The notes below the pieces were generated by a model, which saw only the letters and a program-made list of their open reading frames with translations, had not been told where the DNA came from and did no database searches. The translations under genes and the position numbers were made by a program. A stretch of 50,563 nt of DNA from Dehalococcoidales bacterium (GTDB taxonomy: Bacteria > Chloroflexota > Dehalococcoidia > Dehalococcoidales > Fen-1064). This document shows positions 17,438 to 25,575 of this stretch, one piece after another (the stretch's first letter is position 1; each line of letters begins with the position of its first letter). The stretch spans positions 2,024,823-2,075,385 of the forward strand of contig CP070842.1 in assembly GCA_020342155.1 (NCBI GenBank), in the 5' to 3' direction.

Positions 17438-18454
17438 ATGATACCAGCACCGACATTGGTCGTAACCCTCGAGCAATCGGGGATGGACAAGTACAGTCAG
17501 GAACTGGCTCGGAGGTTGCCTTTCCAGACTATAGAGAGTCGACGTTACCTGTCGTTGCGACAGGCCTTCCATATGGCGCGCGTTATCTGGAAAGAGAAGG
17601 GTACTGTCCATCTGCCGAACCAGCACTTCGCCAGGTACGCCATCTTTCGTCGGCGGCCCTTCATCGTCACCGTGCATGACATCGCCAGGTTCCGTTTTGG
17701 GTTCGACCCTGAGACTTCTATTGAGCGCCTGATGCTTAAGCTCGATGTCCTTGGTATCAGGCGGGCCACTCATATCATCGCCACATCACAGCATACAAAA
17801 GATGACTTGATAGAGTATCTGGGGATACCCAAAGACAGGATTAGCGTGGTTTACGACGGGACGAATTGCAGCGTATTCAAGCCTCACGGCGAAGAGAACC
17901 ACAATGGCAGGTATATCCTCTATGTCGGCTCGGAGAGGCCGAGGAAGAACCTGGGACGGCTTTTTGAGGCCTTTGCCGAGCTTAAGCAGGAGTTTACTGA
18001 CCTGAAGCTGGTTAAAGTGGGGCCGGTGGGGAGGAGTCAGGATTACCGGCGGGACGTTATGCAAAGACTGGACAGCCTCGCGATAACGGATGACGTTGTT
18101 TTCGTTGATTACGTCCAAGAGCCGGAGCTGGCTAACTATTATGCAGCGGCGGAGCTGCTCGCTTATCCGTCTTTCTATGAGGGTTTCGGGCTGCCGCCTC
18201 TGGAAGCGATGTGCAGCGGTTGTCCCGTGGTTACCTCGAACACCTCGTCCCTGCCTGAGGTTGTCGGTGAGGCCGGTATCATGGTTGGTCCTAATGATAC
18301 CAGTGGATGGGTTGAGGCGATGCGGCGGGTGCTGACTGACGATGAACTCAGAGAAGATATGGTCAGGAAGGGCCTGGAACAGGCAAGTAAGTTCTCCTGG
18401 GACAGGACTGCTGCGGAAACACTGGCGGTCTACCGCAAGCTCGGTGCTGTCTAG
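17438..18454 (+). CDS. Glycosyltransferase, GT-B fold (GT4-like)
   Basis: 338 aa, short for family GT4. The N-terminal domain holds the acceptor site (TVHDIARFRFG at about 73-83); the C-terminal nucleotide-sugar domain begins with ILYVGSERPRKNL, and the retaining GT4 signature FYEGFGLPPLEAMCSG followed by SLPEVVGEAG is clear, with the two glutamates of the E-x7-E motif. It probably transfers a sugar to a lipid or polysaccharide acceptor at the cytoplasmic face; no TM segment is present. Donor and acceptor are unknown. A very small basic protein gene lies 9 bp downstream. Confidence 0.88.
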   Translation: MIPAPTLVVTLEQSGMDKYSQELARRLPFQTIESRRYLSLRQAFHMARVIWKEKGTVHLPNQHFARYAIFRRRPFIVTVHDIARFRFGFDPETSIERLMLKLDVLGIRRATHIIATSQHTKDDLIEYLGIPKDRISVVYDGTNCSVFKPHGEENHNGRYILYVGSERPRKNLGRLFEAFAELKQEFTDLKLVKVGPVGRSQDYRRDVMQRLDSLAITDDVVFVDYVQEPELANYYAAAELLAYPSFYEGFGLPPLEAMCSGCPVVTSNTSSLPEVVGEAGIMVGPNDTSGWVEAMRRVLTDDELREDMVRKGLEQASKFSWDRTAAETLAVYRKLGAV

Positions 18455-18463
18455 ACTGGTGTT

Positions 18464-18625
18464 ATGGACAGGCAACCGGATAGTGACGAAACGAGACAGG
18501 AGCGACGCGAAAAGAAGCTCAGGAAGAAGCGAGAGCGTATACGCAAACATGGTAGGAGTCTGGCTTCCATATATAGAAGTGCCATCCTGAAGCGGTTGAG
18601 GGGTAAACGAGGAAGCCAACAGTAG
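18464..18625 (+). CDS. Small, highly basic protein of unknown function
   Basis: 53 codons from the ATG at 18464 to TAG, 9 bp after the glycosyltransferase stop. The predicted protein is about 40% Arg+Lys: after an acidic start (MDRQPDSDETRQ) it runs through ERREKKLRKKRERIRKHG and ends with a short amphipathic stretch. No recognisable domain and no strong Shine-Dalgarno (CTGGTG only). The spacing suggests translational coupling to the glycosyltransferase. It could be RNA- or membrane-surface-binding, or not translated; coding status rests on composition and position. Confidence 0.5.
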   Translation: MDRQPDSDETRQERREKKLRKKRERIRKHGRSLASIYRSAILKRLRGKRGSQQ

Positions 18626-18673
18626 CGACGTTTGTTACGCAGTGCCTCAGTGATGCCTGGGGGAGGTAAGAAC

Positions 18674-19021
18674 ATGAAAGAGGTCGTGTCAAATCCAGAT
18701 TTAGTAGCGTATTGCGGTCTTTATTGTGGAGCTTGCCGGTCATATCTGAAAGAGAAATGCCCGGGTTGCCATGAGAATGAGAAAGCGAAGTGGTGTAAGA
18801 TCAGGGTCTGCTGCATGGACAACCAGTATCTATCGTGCGCTGATTGTAAACAGTATGATAGTCCCAAAGACTGTAAGATGTTCAGTAATATTATGGCCAG
18901 GCTATTCAGTCTGCTCTTCCGCTCTGACCGACCTGCCTGTATCCAGCAGATAAAAGAACTGGGTATTCAAGGTCATGCTGATAACATGACCGAAACCGGA
19001 CGGCAGAGTATCAAGAGATAA
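18674..19021 (+). CDS. Cys-rich DUF3795-like protein
   Basis: 115 aa from the ATG at 18674, preceded by GGGGGAGG. The N-terminal AYCGLYCGACRSYLKEKCPGC is typical of DUF3795: cysteines at 14, 18, 21, 29 and 32, then more at 41, 46, 47, 55, 58 and 67. This spacing suggests metal or Fe-S binding, though none is proven for the family. Common in anaerobic bacteria and archaea. Its 3' end overlaps the convergent GNAT gene by 11 bp. Function unknown. Confidence 0.75.
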   Translation: MKEVVSNPDLVAYCGLYCGACRSYLKEKCPGCHENEKAKWCKIRVCCMDNQYLSCADCKQYDSPKDCKMFSNIMARLFSLLFRSDRPACIQQIKELGIQGHADNMTETGRQSIKR

Positions 19022-19493
19022 CAGAAAGTGTTTTAGCCATCCTGTAGAATTTTAACTTCTGGTTATACCCGACTGGTATAAAGTCTTCGCTCTGGATAAT
19101 GTAGCCCAGGGACTCCCAGAATTGCCTGGAGACCAGAGAGGCCTCCAAATAGAGGGTGGCAGGTTTATCGACTAACGCTTCTCTCTCTAGCTCCTGTACG
19201 ATTATTTTACCTATGCCTCTGTGCTGATGGAGAGGATTAACAAATACCCGGACAATGTGTAAACCAAGCAAAGTACCTGTTCCTACTAGCTCGTTGTTAC
19301 TCTCAGCTACTACGGTATAGCCGGTAGCGGTCTCATTCAGGATTTCCTCTTTACGATGGTGATTCTTGAAGAATTCAACAGCCTCTTCTGGATAGGCCTC
19401 ATGATAAGAAATATCAATCGTTCTTTGTATCAATTGATATACGGCCTGTAAGTCTTCTTCGCTGAATTTTCTCGTTTCAATATCTCGTGCCAT
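19011..19493 (-). CDS. GNAT-family N-acetyltransferase
   Basis: 160 aa single-domain GNAT. The acetyl-CoA pyrophosphate loop is QHRGIGKIIV in VFVNPLHQHRGIGK, and motif B ends in LEASLVSRQFWESLGY, the usual alpha4 region. EEDLQAVYQLIQRTIDISY opens the fold. Substrate not predictable. It faces the DUF3795 gene with an 11 bp overlap of the 3' ends, so antisense overlap of transcripts is likely. No strong ribosome site before the ATG. Confidence 0.85.
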   Translation of the reverse strand: MARDIETRKFSEEDLQAVYQLIQRTIDISYHEAYPEEAVEFFKNHHRKEEILNETATGYTVVAESNNELVGTGTLLGLHIVRVFVNPLHQHRGIGKIIVQELEREALVDKPATLYLEASLVSRQFWESLGYIIQSEDFIPVGYNQKLKFYRMAKTLSVIS

Positions 19494-19521
19494 CTGAAAA
19501 CGTCACGGTTGCATCGCCTAT

Positions 19522-20520
19522 CTATAGACCGAGCCCTAGATTATTCAGTATCTTTATGAGGTAAACAATGCCTGGTATGAGGACCGACACGGACAACCTG
19601 CGTAGAATACTGGCATTGTAAGGCCACTCCGGGGCTTCGCGGACACGTCTCTCATAGATACCCCAGGCGGCTACGGCGGAGTAAAGCCTGTCTATTCCCT
19701 CCGACCGGCCCTCTACTGCTGCCTCTCTAAGTTCGCGGGTGGCCTCTTCCAGGTGGATTTGTGCCAGGTCAAGCTCGCGTTTTTTGGCTCCGGCCATGAT
19801 ATTGTGGGTGCTCCACATAGATAGAAAGAACAGCAGCACCGTCACACTGACCAGAATTGAATATGTGACGATACTCTGCCAGGCAAGCAGGCTCTCAATG
19901 GACTGGAATATCAGGCTTAGACTGATACCACCGATGAAAGCAAATGTAATGCCCATACTGTAGCGGGCGACGGGTACCAGTTCGGTGTCGAATATTTCAA
20001 TCTTGAGGTGCTGTCGGCTTAGTTTGTTAATGAACCGGGTACCACTTAGTCCGTTATATATCAGCCAGCTTAGCAGGACAAACATTGACAAGGTCGTGAC
20101 CGATGCATAAAAATCCAGCCACTGGTCAACCCAGAGCCAGGGACGTTCCAAACCCAGCCAGAAAGCTAACCCGAGAAAAATAGCTGTCCATTCCCAGCGG
20201 CGATTCGGTGCAGGAGTTGCTACTGCTGCTTCATCATCCTCAATGGGTAATAGCGATTGAAAGGCCTGGACAGCCCGCTCTCCCAGTCGCTGCATAAACG
20301 GGTATACTATCAGGATATAGATTATTATAACAGGCGAACCGAGAAAGATTCGCCAGAATTCCCACTCGGACAAACTGGAGAAAGCCCCGTCTAGATATGT
20401 AACCAGGATTAGGAACAGGAGCCATACGACAGCAACAATAATGATAGCCCAACGCCACGGTAACCGGGAGCGCTTTATTAATTCTTCAAGCAGGGGGAGA
20501 GTGGGGGATTCTTTTACCAT
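19522..20520 (-). CDS. Multi-pass membrane protein, unknown
   Basis: 332 aa that I do not recognise. About seven hydrophobic segments are visible: residues near 20-41, 53-75, 110-125, 139-160, 188-208, 212-236 and the C-terminal 310-330. Between the sixth and seventh lies a soluble, charged, probably helical stretch of about 70 residues (KKRELDLAQIHLEEATRELR). A GAGG ribosome site precedes the ATG. It lies 28 bp from the GNAT gene in the same direction, so the two may be cotranscribed. Confidence 0.7.
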   Translation of the reverse strand: MVKESPTLPLLEELIKRSRLPWRWAIIIVAVVWLLFLILVTYLDGAFSSLSEWEFWRIFLGSPVIIIYILIVYPFMQRLGERAVQAFQSLLPIEDDEAAVATPAPNRRWEWTAIFLGLAFWLGLERPWLWVDQWLDFYASVTTLSMFVLLSWLIYNGLSGTRFINKLSRQHLKIEIFDTELVPVARYSMGITFAFIGGISLSLIFQSIESLLAWQSIVTYSILVSVTVLLFFLSMWSTHNIMAGAKKRELDLAQIHLEEATRELREAAVEGRSEGIDRLYSAVAAWGIYERRVREAPEWPYNASILRRLSVSVLIPGIVYLIKILNNLGLGL

Positions 20521-20699
20521 GTGTCCTCTACAGTATTAATTTCCTGTTATTATGGGGGCATCCTTGCTGCTTCTAGGCGTTGGTTAACGTCGGGCTTGCC
20601 TCACGTACTATCTTTTCACTGTTGAGAGGAAAAGCAGCCAGATTGTCACAGCATATCGGCCTTCAAGAAATCAGTAATACGATATAGTATCCCTTGAAC

Positions 20700-21566
20700 T
20701 CACCTGATTGTTATGTTGCCGCTACCTGTATGTACATCCAGTGTAGATTCCCCGTCGCCGATAGTGCCAATCAGTCGATACTCCGACTGTTCACTCACGG
20801 CAACCGGCAGGTCAACTCTTATCTTACCCCTATCATCAATCTCTAGGTCCAGTGATACACTTGGCGAACCAGTTATCTCCACCGTGACGGGTCCGTTACC
20901 TATACTGATTACATTATTGCTGCCAGGGTCTAATTCACCCTCAAAGGAAATGGAACCATTACCAACGCTCAGTACTACAGACCCTTTCCCTTCAGATAGC
21001 CTTATGTCCCCATTACCGATGCTGAGTATGAATGACCCTGTTGCACCTGCCAATTGAATGTCGCCATTACCGGTGCTTAATACATAGATACCTTCTACAT
21101 CTCTCAGGGTCATTTTACCGTTGCCGATACTTCCTGTAACATCACCTATAACCTGCTCTAGTGTTATTGACCCGTTGCCGGAATTCACCAGCCCCGACGC
21201 TTGCACACCGGTTACATCCACATTGCCGTTTCCGGTTGTTAACTCAAACTCGGTGTTTGCAGGTACAGTTATGGTAACATCTGCTCTGCTACCGCCTCTG
21301 GTCTTTGCTTCAAGGGTAACTCTGTTACCTTCCTGTGAAATCGAATACTCAATTCTGTCGGGATTCTTCAGGTTAGCCGTGACAGAAATTTCGCCGTCTG
21401 AGCCTATGACGAGACTTACATTGCCGTTGCCAACTTCAACTTCAACCGAAGGATTCAAACCTACTGTAAAGTTATTCGTCCGGATTTCTGTGGGTGCACA
21501 ACCAGCCAGTACCACTGTGCTGAGTAAGACCAGGGCCAGAATTACGGTTACAATTACTCTCTTCAC
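20700..21566 (-). CDS. DUF4097-like beta-repeat lipoprotein
   Basis: 288 aa exported lipoprotein. The signal peptide ends in the lipobox VVLAGC (Cys22). The mature part repeats a glycine-rich turn, GNG(x)I or GNG(x)V, roughly every 18-20 residues (about nine times), the pattern of DUF4097/GIN-type proteins that fold as right-handed beta-helices. The GTG start at 21566 is preceded by GGAGGTGA. It has its own strong promoter with an overlapping palindrome (21621-21660). In other bacteria such proteins are often linked to envelope stress or adhesion; that is inference here. No partner regulator is adjacent. Confidence 0.8.
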   Translation of the reverse strand: MKRVIVTVILALVLLSTVVLAGCAPTEIRTNNFTVGLNPSVEVEVGNGNVSLVIGSDGEISVTANLKNPDRIEYSISQEGNRVTLEAKTRGGSRADVTITVPANTEFELTTGNGNVDVTGVQASGLVNSGNGSITLEQVIGDVTGSIGNGKMTLRDVEGIYVLSTGNGDIQLAGATGSFILSIGNGDIRLSEGKGSVVLSVGNGSISFEGELDPGSNNVISIGNGPVTVEITGSPSVSLDLEIDDRGKIRVDLPVAVSEQSEYRLIGTIGDGESTLDVHTGSGNITIR

Positions 21567-21620
21567 GTCAATCTCACCTCCGAACTTTTTATCAGATTTA
21601 CTCCGTTAATAACTGTGGTT

Positions 21621-21649
21621 ATCCTACACACCTGTTCACAGTATGTCAA
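21621..21649 (-). promoter_or_regulatory. Promoter of the DUF4097-like lipoprotein
   Basis: On the minus strand: -35 TTGACA, 17 bp spacer, -10 TAGGAT. Predicted start near 21614, leader of about 48 nt. Confidence 0.65.
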
Positions 21650-21660
21650 TACCTGACATA
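21642..21660. promoter_or_regulatory. Palindrome overlapping the -35, candidate operator
   Basis: Perfect 7 bp inverted repeat TATGTCA-ATACC-TGACATA covering the TTGACA of the lipoprotein promoter. A dimeric repressor bound here would block RNA polymerase. Part of the palindrome is the -35 itself, so chance similarity cannot be ruled out. Confidence 0.4.
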
Positions 21661-21770
21661 AGTACTCGTTTGGGGTTTTCTAATAGCTAGGGTGTCGGGA
21701 AGTGAATGGGTCTGATAAGGGGTTGGAGCAGGATTACACTACTCTTAAATAACAGTCGTTGTTCTTAGGC

Positions 21771-22028
21771 TTATTGCACCCGGAACCTGATTACCTCGGG
21801 CGTGACGTTCTCGACGTAGAGATTGACACCGTCAATGGTGATATCCTGTTTCCTTCTGGGGAAGTACAGGTTCCAGGAGTATCCCTGGTATCCCGATGCC
21901 TTAATCTGGACAATAGAGTAGACATATTCTGAGGGCATCCCGGCGTAGGCAATACGGTCCTTGCCTCTTTTCAAGTGGAAACCCTCTCCGACCGTGAGTG
22001 TGACTATTTTATCCATACTGACCGGCAT
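21771..22028 (-). CDS. Small conserved-looking protein, unknown
   Basis: 85 aa from the ATG at 22028, which overlaps the stop of the DinB-like gene as TGATG, so translation is coupled. The sequence starts MPVSMDKIVTLTVGEGFHL and is rich in Tyr, Ile and Val with no hydrophobic span; it looks like a small all-beta cytosolic domain. I recognise no family. As the last gene of the ftsK-side minus-strand run it is probably expressed with DinB. Confidence 0.6.
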   Translation of the reverse strand: MPVSMDKIVTLTVGEGFHLKRGKDRIAYAGMPSEYVYSIVQIKASGYQGYSWNLYFPRRKQDITIDGVNLYVENVTPEVIRFRVQ

Positions 22029-22543
22029 CACTTGTCCAGGCCTCTCTGTAGCCCGCGCAGGTAGGCTATCTGCCCGGTATGCTCGGCTATCTCACAAAGC
22101 GTCAGGGCAAGGGTCTGGCCGATAGTAAGTTCTCCCAGAGGTGTCTGGATTGCCTGTTCAAGCTTATCAGCCGTCGCATTCTTTAGATAATCAATAGTTT
22201 GTGTCCGTGTCGCTTTGGCATACCCCAGTAATTCCTTCAGTTCAGGAACGGGGAAGGCAGCAATCTGCTCGGTGGTGTACCCCCAGCCGTTATCATGGGG
22301 ATTCTCGGGCAGTTTGAGTCTTTGATACCACTGCTCCGTTACCCACACCTGAGGTTTCTGTTGAATCCAATCGTGAATAAGTACGTCCTCGGCTCTTGTT
22401 TGATGCCAGAGAATAAATCCTATCGAGTTGGCTTCGGCTCCCGGCTGCCATGTCAACTCCTCATGGCTTAATCCGTTCACGGCTACCGTCACTACGCTTT
22501 GCAATCGCTCGAGCGTATCTAGGATGAAATCACTTGTCTCCAT
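22028..22543 (-). CDS. DinB/YfiT-like four-helix protein
   Basis: 171 aa with the features of the DinB superfamily: an N-terminal helix LDTLERLQSVVTVAVNGL followed by LTWQPG, a His in FILWHQTRAEDVLIHDW and a final ALTLCEIAEHTGQIAYLRGL. Conserved His residues form a metal site in this fold (known for relatives such as maleylpyruvate isomerases and bacillithiol S-transferases). Substrate unknown. Overlaps the next small gene by one base at TGATG; sits 68 bp after the methyltransferase gene. Confidence 0.8.
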   Translation of the reverse strand: METSDFILDTLERLQSVVTVAVNGLSHEELTWQPGAEANSIGFILWHQTRAEDVLIHDWIQQKPQVWVTEQWYQRLKLPENPHDNGWGYTTEQIAAFPVPELKELLGYAKATRTQTIDYLKNATADKLEQAIQTPLGELTIGQTLALTLCEIAEHTGQIAYLRGLQRGLDK

Positions 22544-22611
22544 GTGTGGTTACCTCCTTCCGGTTGGTGGAACCTTTCACCGATAGCCAGTGTTATGGAT
22601 TTATCCACGGC

Positions 22612-23340
22612 TTATCTACTATGAATCAGTTTGCGGGCAACGAAGAGGCTCATGGGTATGTCAGAGCCCTCATAGTACTCCATTAGCTCCAACTGGGCAT
22701 TGCTAATAGCATCTAAATACTGCTGTCGCGAGAACAAACCAATCTCCATTGACTGTGTGTGGTATGTGACGATGCCCTCTCGACCTACCAAGTGGTGAAA
22801 ATCTACTTCGATCAAACCAGGTGCTTTGCGTTTGACATTCTCCATCCGGCTGATGCGGACATGGGGGTGCTTCACTGTGTCAACCACAATATTGGGTTGG
22901 AACTCCTCCTGAGTAGACCAGGGCGTCAAACAGAGGATGCCACCAGACTTAAGATGGGCGGCAAAATTCGATACTGCTTTGTTTAGATTTTCCAGCGTGC
23001 GCACAAAACCGATTGAGCCATAAAGGCACACCAGGGCATCGAAACGCCGTTCTAGGACGAAATCCACCATGTCACCCAGGTGAAACTCGACGGTAGGGAA
23101 TTTGCGGATAGCGTGGTCTAGCATTACCGGACTGAGGTCTAGTCCCGTAACGGTATAGTGGTCACGCCAGTAGGAGATATGTCCGCCGGTTCCGCAGGCA
23201 ATGTCAAGCAGTTCATTACCATCGCTTTGTTTGTAGGTCCCTATGAGAACGGAGGCTCTTGCAGCCTCACGCTGGTATTGCTCCGGCTTTACGTATAATT
23301 CGTCGTAGTATGCAGCAATGTTTGCGAATTCATCATTCAT
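22612..23340 (-). CDS. Class I SAM-dependent methyltransferase
   Basis: 242 aa. Opens with EFANIAAYYDELYVKPEQY, the lead-in common to ubiquinone/menaquinone- and glycine-type methyltransferases; motif I is LLDIACGTGGHISYW, followed by VTGLDLSPVMLDHA, motif II DALVCLYGSIGFV and motif III LKSGGILCLTPW. It belongs to the broad Methyltransf_25 group; substrate unknown. It lies 38 bp downstream of ftsK on the same strand, a neighbour with no obvious functional tie. Confidence 0.85.
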   Translation of the reverse strand: MNDEFANIAAYYDELYVKPEQYQREAARASVLIGTYKQSDGNELLDIACGTGGHISYWRDHYTVTGLDLSPVMLDHAIRKFPTVEFHLGDMVDFVLERRFDALVCLYGSIGFVRTLENLNKAVSNFAAHLKSGGILCLTPWSTQEEFQPNIVVDTVKHPHVRISRMENVKRKAPGLIEVDFHHLVGREGIVTYHTQSMEIGLFSRQQYLDAISNAQLELMEYYEGSDIPMSLFVARKLIHSR

Positions 23341-23378
23341 TGTTGCTCTGTAATGGTAACCCGATGGACGTCCTGCGT

Positions 23379-25544
23379 CTAGTCGTCCAGCTTATCGATA
23401 GCTTCGTCTCCCTCTTCCTCTTCTAGAGCCAGCTCCTCGTCGAGTTGTTCCTTGAGGCGGGCTGCCCTTGGGTAGCCAATCTGCAAACGCCGTTGCAGGA
23501 AGGATGTCGAGATGTTCTCATGCTCCTTGGCCAACTGTTTGGCGGCTTCGAGCAGTGAGTCCTTGGGTGCCTCTCTTATCTTGCGGGCTGACGGTGAGCG
23601 CAGGTCATCCTCGATTTGCAGTGGTGCCATATCGCCTATCTTCTGGCTTCCCCAGAAGTAGACCAGCCGCTCGGTCTCGGTGTCGGAGACAAAGCAGCCT
23701 TGCAGGCGTTTCGGTTTGGCTGCCTCGGTGGGCATAAAGAGCATATCACCTCTACCCAGCAACTTTTCTGCGCCGGCACCGTCGAGGATTGTGCGGGAGT
23801 CTACCTGGGAGGTTACGGCGAAGCTGATGCGGGTGGGGAAGTTGGCCTTGATAAGCCCGGTGACGACATCTACCGATGGCCGCTGTGTTGCTACAATCAG
23901 GTGAATACCGACGGCTCGTGACAGCTGGGCCAGGCGGCACAGGATGTGCTCCACCTCATCAAAACCAGCCATCATCAGGTCAGCCAGCTCATCGATAACG
24001 AGTATTATATAGGGTATCTTTTCCGCTCCCTGTTTGTTCTTATTATAGCCCTCGATATTGCGTGCCCCGCTTCTGGCCAGCTGCTGGTACCGTTTGTCCA
24101 TCTCGTAATTAAGCCAGCGCAGTGAGTCCAGGGCTTTGTCCGTTTTGATAATAACAGGGACAGCCAGGTGCGGTATGCTGTTAAATGGTGTCAGCTCCAC
24201 CCTCTTGGGGTCAATCATAATCAGACGCAGGTCGTTGGGTGTGTTGTGCAGCAACAGGCAGCAGATTATGGAGTTCAGGCAAACGGTCTTGCCGCTGCCG
24301 GTAGCCCCAGCGATTAGCAGGTGGGGCATCCTGCCCAGGTCGGCTGCCTCCGCTTCACCGCCGGCGCCCTTACCCAATGCCAACGCTAATTTTGAGCGGC
24401 CGAATATTTTTTGGAAAGAATTGGTCTCAAGAACACTACGCAGATTAACAGCACTGGAGACGATATTGGGTACCTCAATGCCAACCACCGACTTACCTGG
24501 TACCGGGGCTTCAATCCTGATGCTGGGCGCTGCCAGTGCCAGTGCCAGGTCATTGGACAGAGATGTAATCCGTTCTACCTTTACCCTTGTCCGGGAGACC
24601 TCCTTGGTTGTCACGTGGACATTGCCGTCCTTGTCTTTTTGCCGTATTTCCTTCGTCCTCCGGTCCCAGCCTGGTTCCACACCGAACTGGGTGACGGTGG
24701 GCCCGGCGTTTATCTGGACTACTTTAGCGTCAACGCCATAGCTGCCTAGGGCTTCCTCTATTAACCTGGCGCGCTGCATGTTGTCCGCGTCACTGAAGGC
24801 CATATCGCCCCCTTTATCAAGAATGTCGATTGGGGGCAAACGCCAGCCATCAATCGTAATCGCGGCTGGCTCACCGTACTTTTTCCACACGTCCTGGGCT
24901 ACCTGGCGTATTTCTGGCTGGGGTCGCGGCTGGCTAGTGACAGGAGTCGTTAGCCTGGCCGCGGTAGGTTTGGGAGAGGGTGTGACTATCGGAGGCGCTT
25001 GTTTCTGGGGAGGGGGAAGGGTTCTGGCCACAACTGGTCGCTTTGGCCGGTTACGCCACCACCTTACTGGTTTTATAAAGGCATAGTAGATGACTTCAGG
25101 GAAGGCCAGAACGATGCCTACGATGAATAGAGCGGCGATTCGGAGATAGCTACCTAGTCCGGGTTGCCTGATGATGACTGCACCAAAGCTACCGCCCAAG
25201 TCGAAGAGGGCTAGTATTCCCCACATGGCCATGATGATAAAGACAATGCCCAGCCACAGGTTCCAGCTGTGCCACAGCAGGGATAACTGGCGTTGTTTCA
25301 GCAGAACTCCCAAAATCAGGACAACGAGGGCGATGAATATTATACCCCAACCAAGTGTATCCCAGATACTGTTCACGGTATTACCGATCCAGGCAGTGAT
25401 ATCTTCCCAGAAAATCGCCAGGGGGATAACCAAGACGACCACTGCCAGAGTACTGATTGCCACACCCAACCGTGACCGACTCTGAGGTTGCTCTTTAGGT
25501 GTTTTCTTGGGTGTTTTGCTGCTTTGGGTCTTTTTCTTGGCCAT
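23379..25544 (-). CDS. ftsK: FtsK/SpoIIIE DNA translocase
   Basis: 721 aa membrane-anchored DNA pump that resolves chromosomes at division. The N-terminus is basic (MAKKKTQSSKTPKKTPK), followed by four TM segments between residues 30 and 160, a proline-rich linker, and the alpha/beta motor domain: Walker A AGATGSGKTVCLNSI near residues 412-425, Walker B IILVIDELADLMM, and ATQRPSVDVVTG. The last 65 residues form the gamma winged-helix domain (SFLQRRLQIGYPRAARL). Full length for the SpoIIIE type. It follows rnj by 31 bp. No XerC/D is in the window. Confidence 0.95.
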   Translation of the reverse strand: MAKKKTQSSKTPKKTPKEQPQSRSRLGVAISTLAVVVLVIPLAIFWEDITAWIGNTVNSIWDTLGWGIIFIALVVLILGVLLKQRQLSLLWHSWNLWLGIVFIIMAMWGILALFDLGGSFGAVIIRQPGLGSYLRIAALFIVGIVLAFPEVIYYAFIKPVRWWRNRPKRPVVARTLPPPQKQAPPIVTPSPKPTAARLTTPVTSQPRPQPEIRQVAQDVWKKYGEPAAITIDGWRLPPIDILDKGGDMAFSDADNMQRARLIEEALGSYGVDAKVVQINAGPTVTQFGVEPGWDRRTKEIRQKDKDGNVHVTTKEVSRTRVKVERITSLSNDLALALAAPSIRIEAPVPGKSVVGIEVPNIVSSAVNLRSVLETNSFQKIFGRSKLALALGKGAGGEAEAADLGRMPHLLIAGATGSGKTVCLNSIICCLLLHNTPNDLRLIMIDPKRVELTPFNSIPHLAVPVIIKTDKALDSLRWLNYEMDKRYQQLARSGARNIEGYNKNKQGAEKIPYIILVIDELADLMMAGFDEVEHILCRLAQLSRAVGIHLIVATQRPSVDVVTGLIKANFPTRISFAVTSQVDSRTILDGAGAEKLLGRGDMLFMPTEAAKPKRLQGCFVSDTETERLVYFWGSQKIGDMAPLQIEDDLRSPSARKIREAPKDSLLEAAKQLAKEHENISTSFLQRRLQIGYPRAARLKEQLDEELALEEEEGDEAIDKLDD

Positions 25545-25575
25545 ATGACTCCGTGTATGGAAATATACTTTGAAG

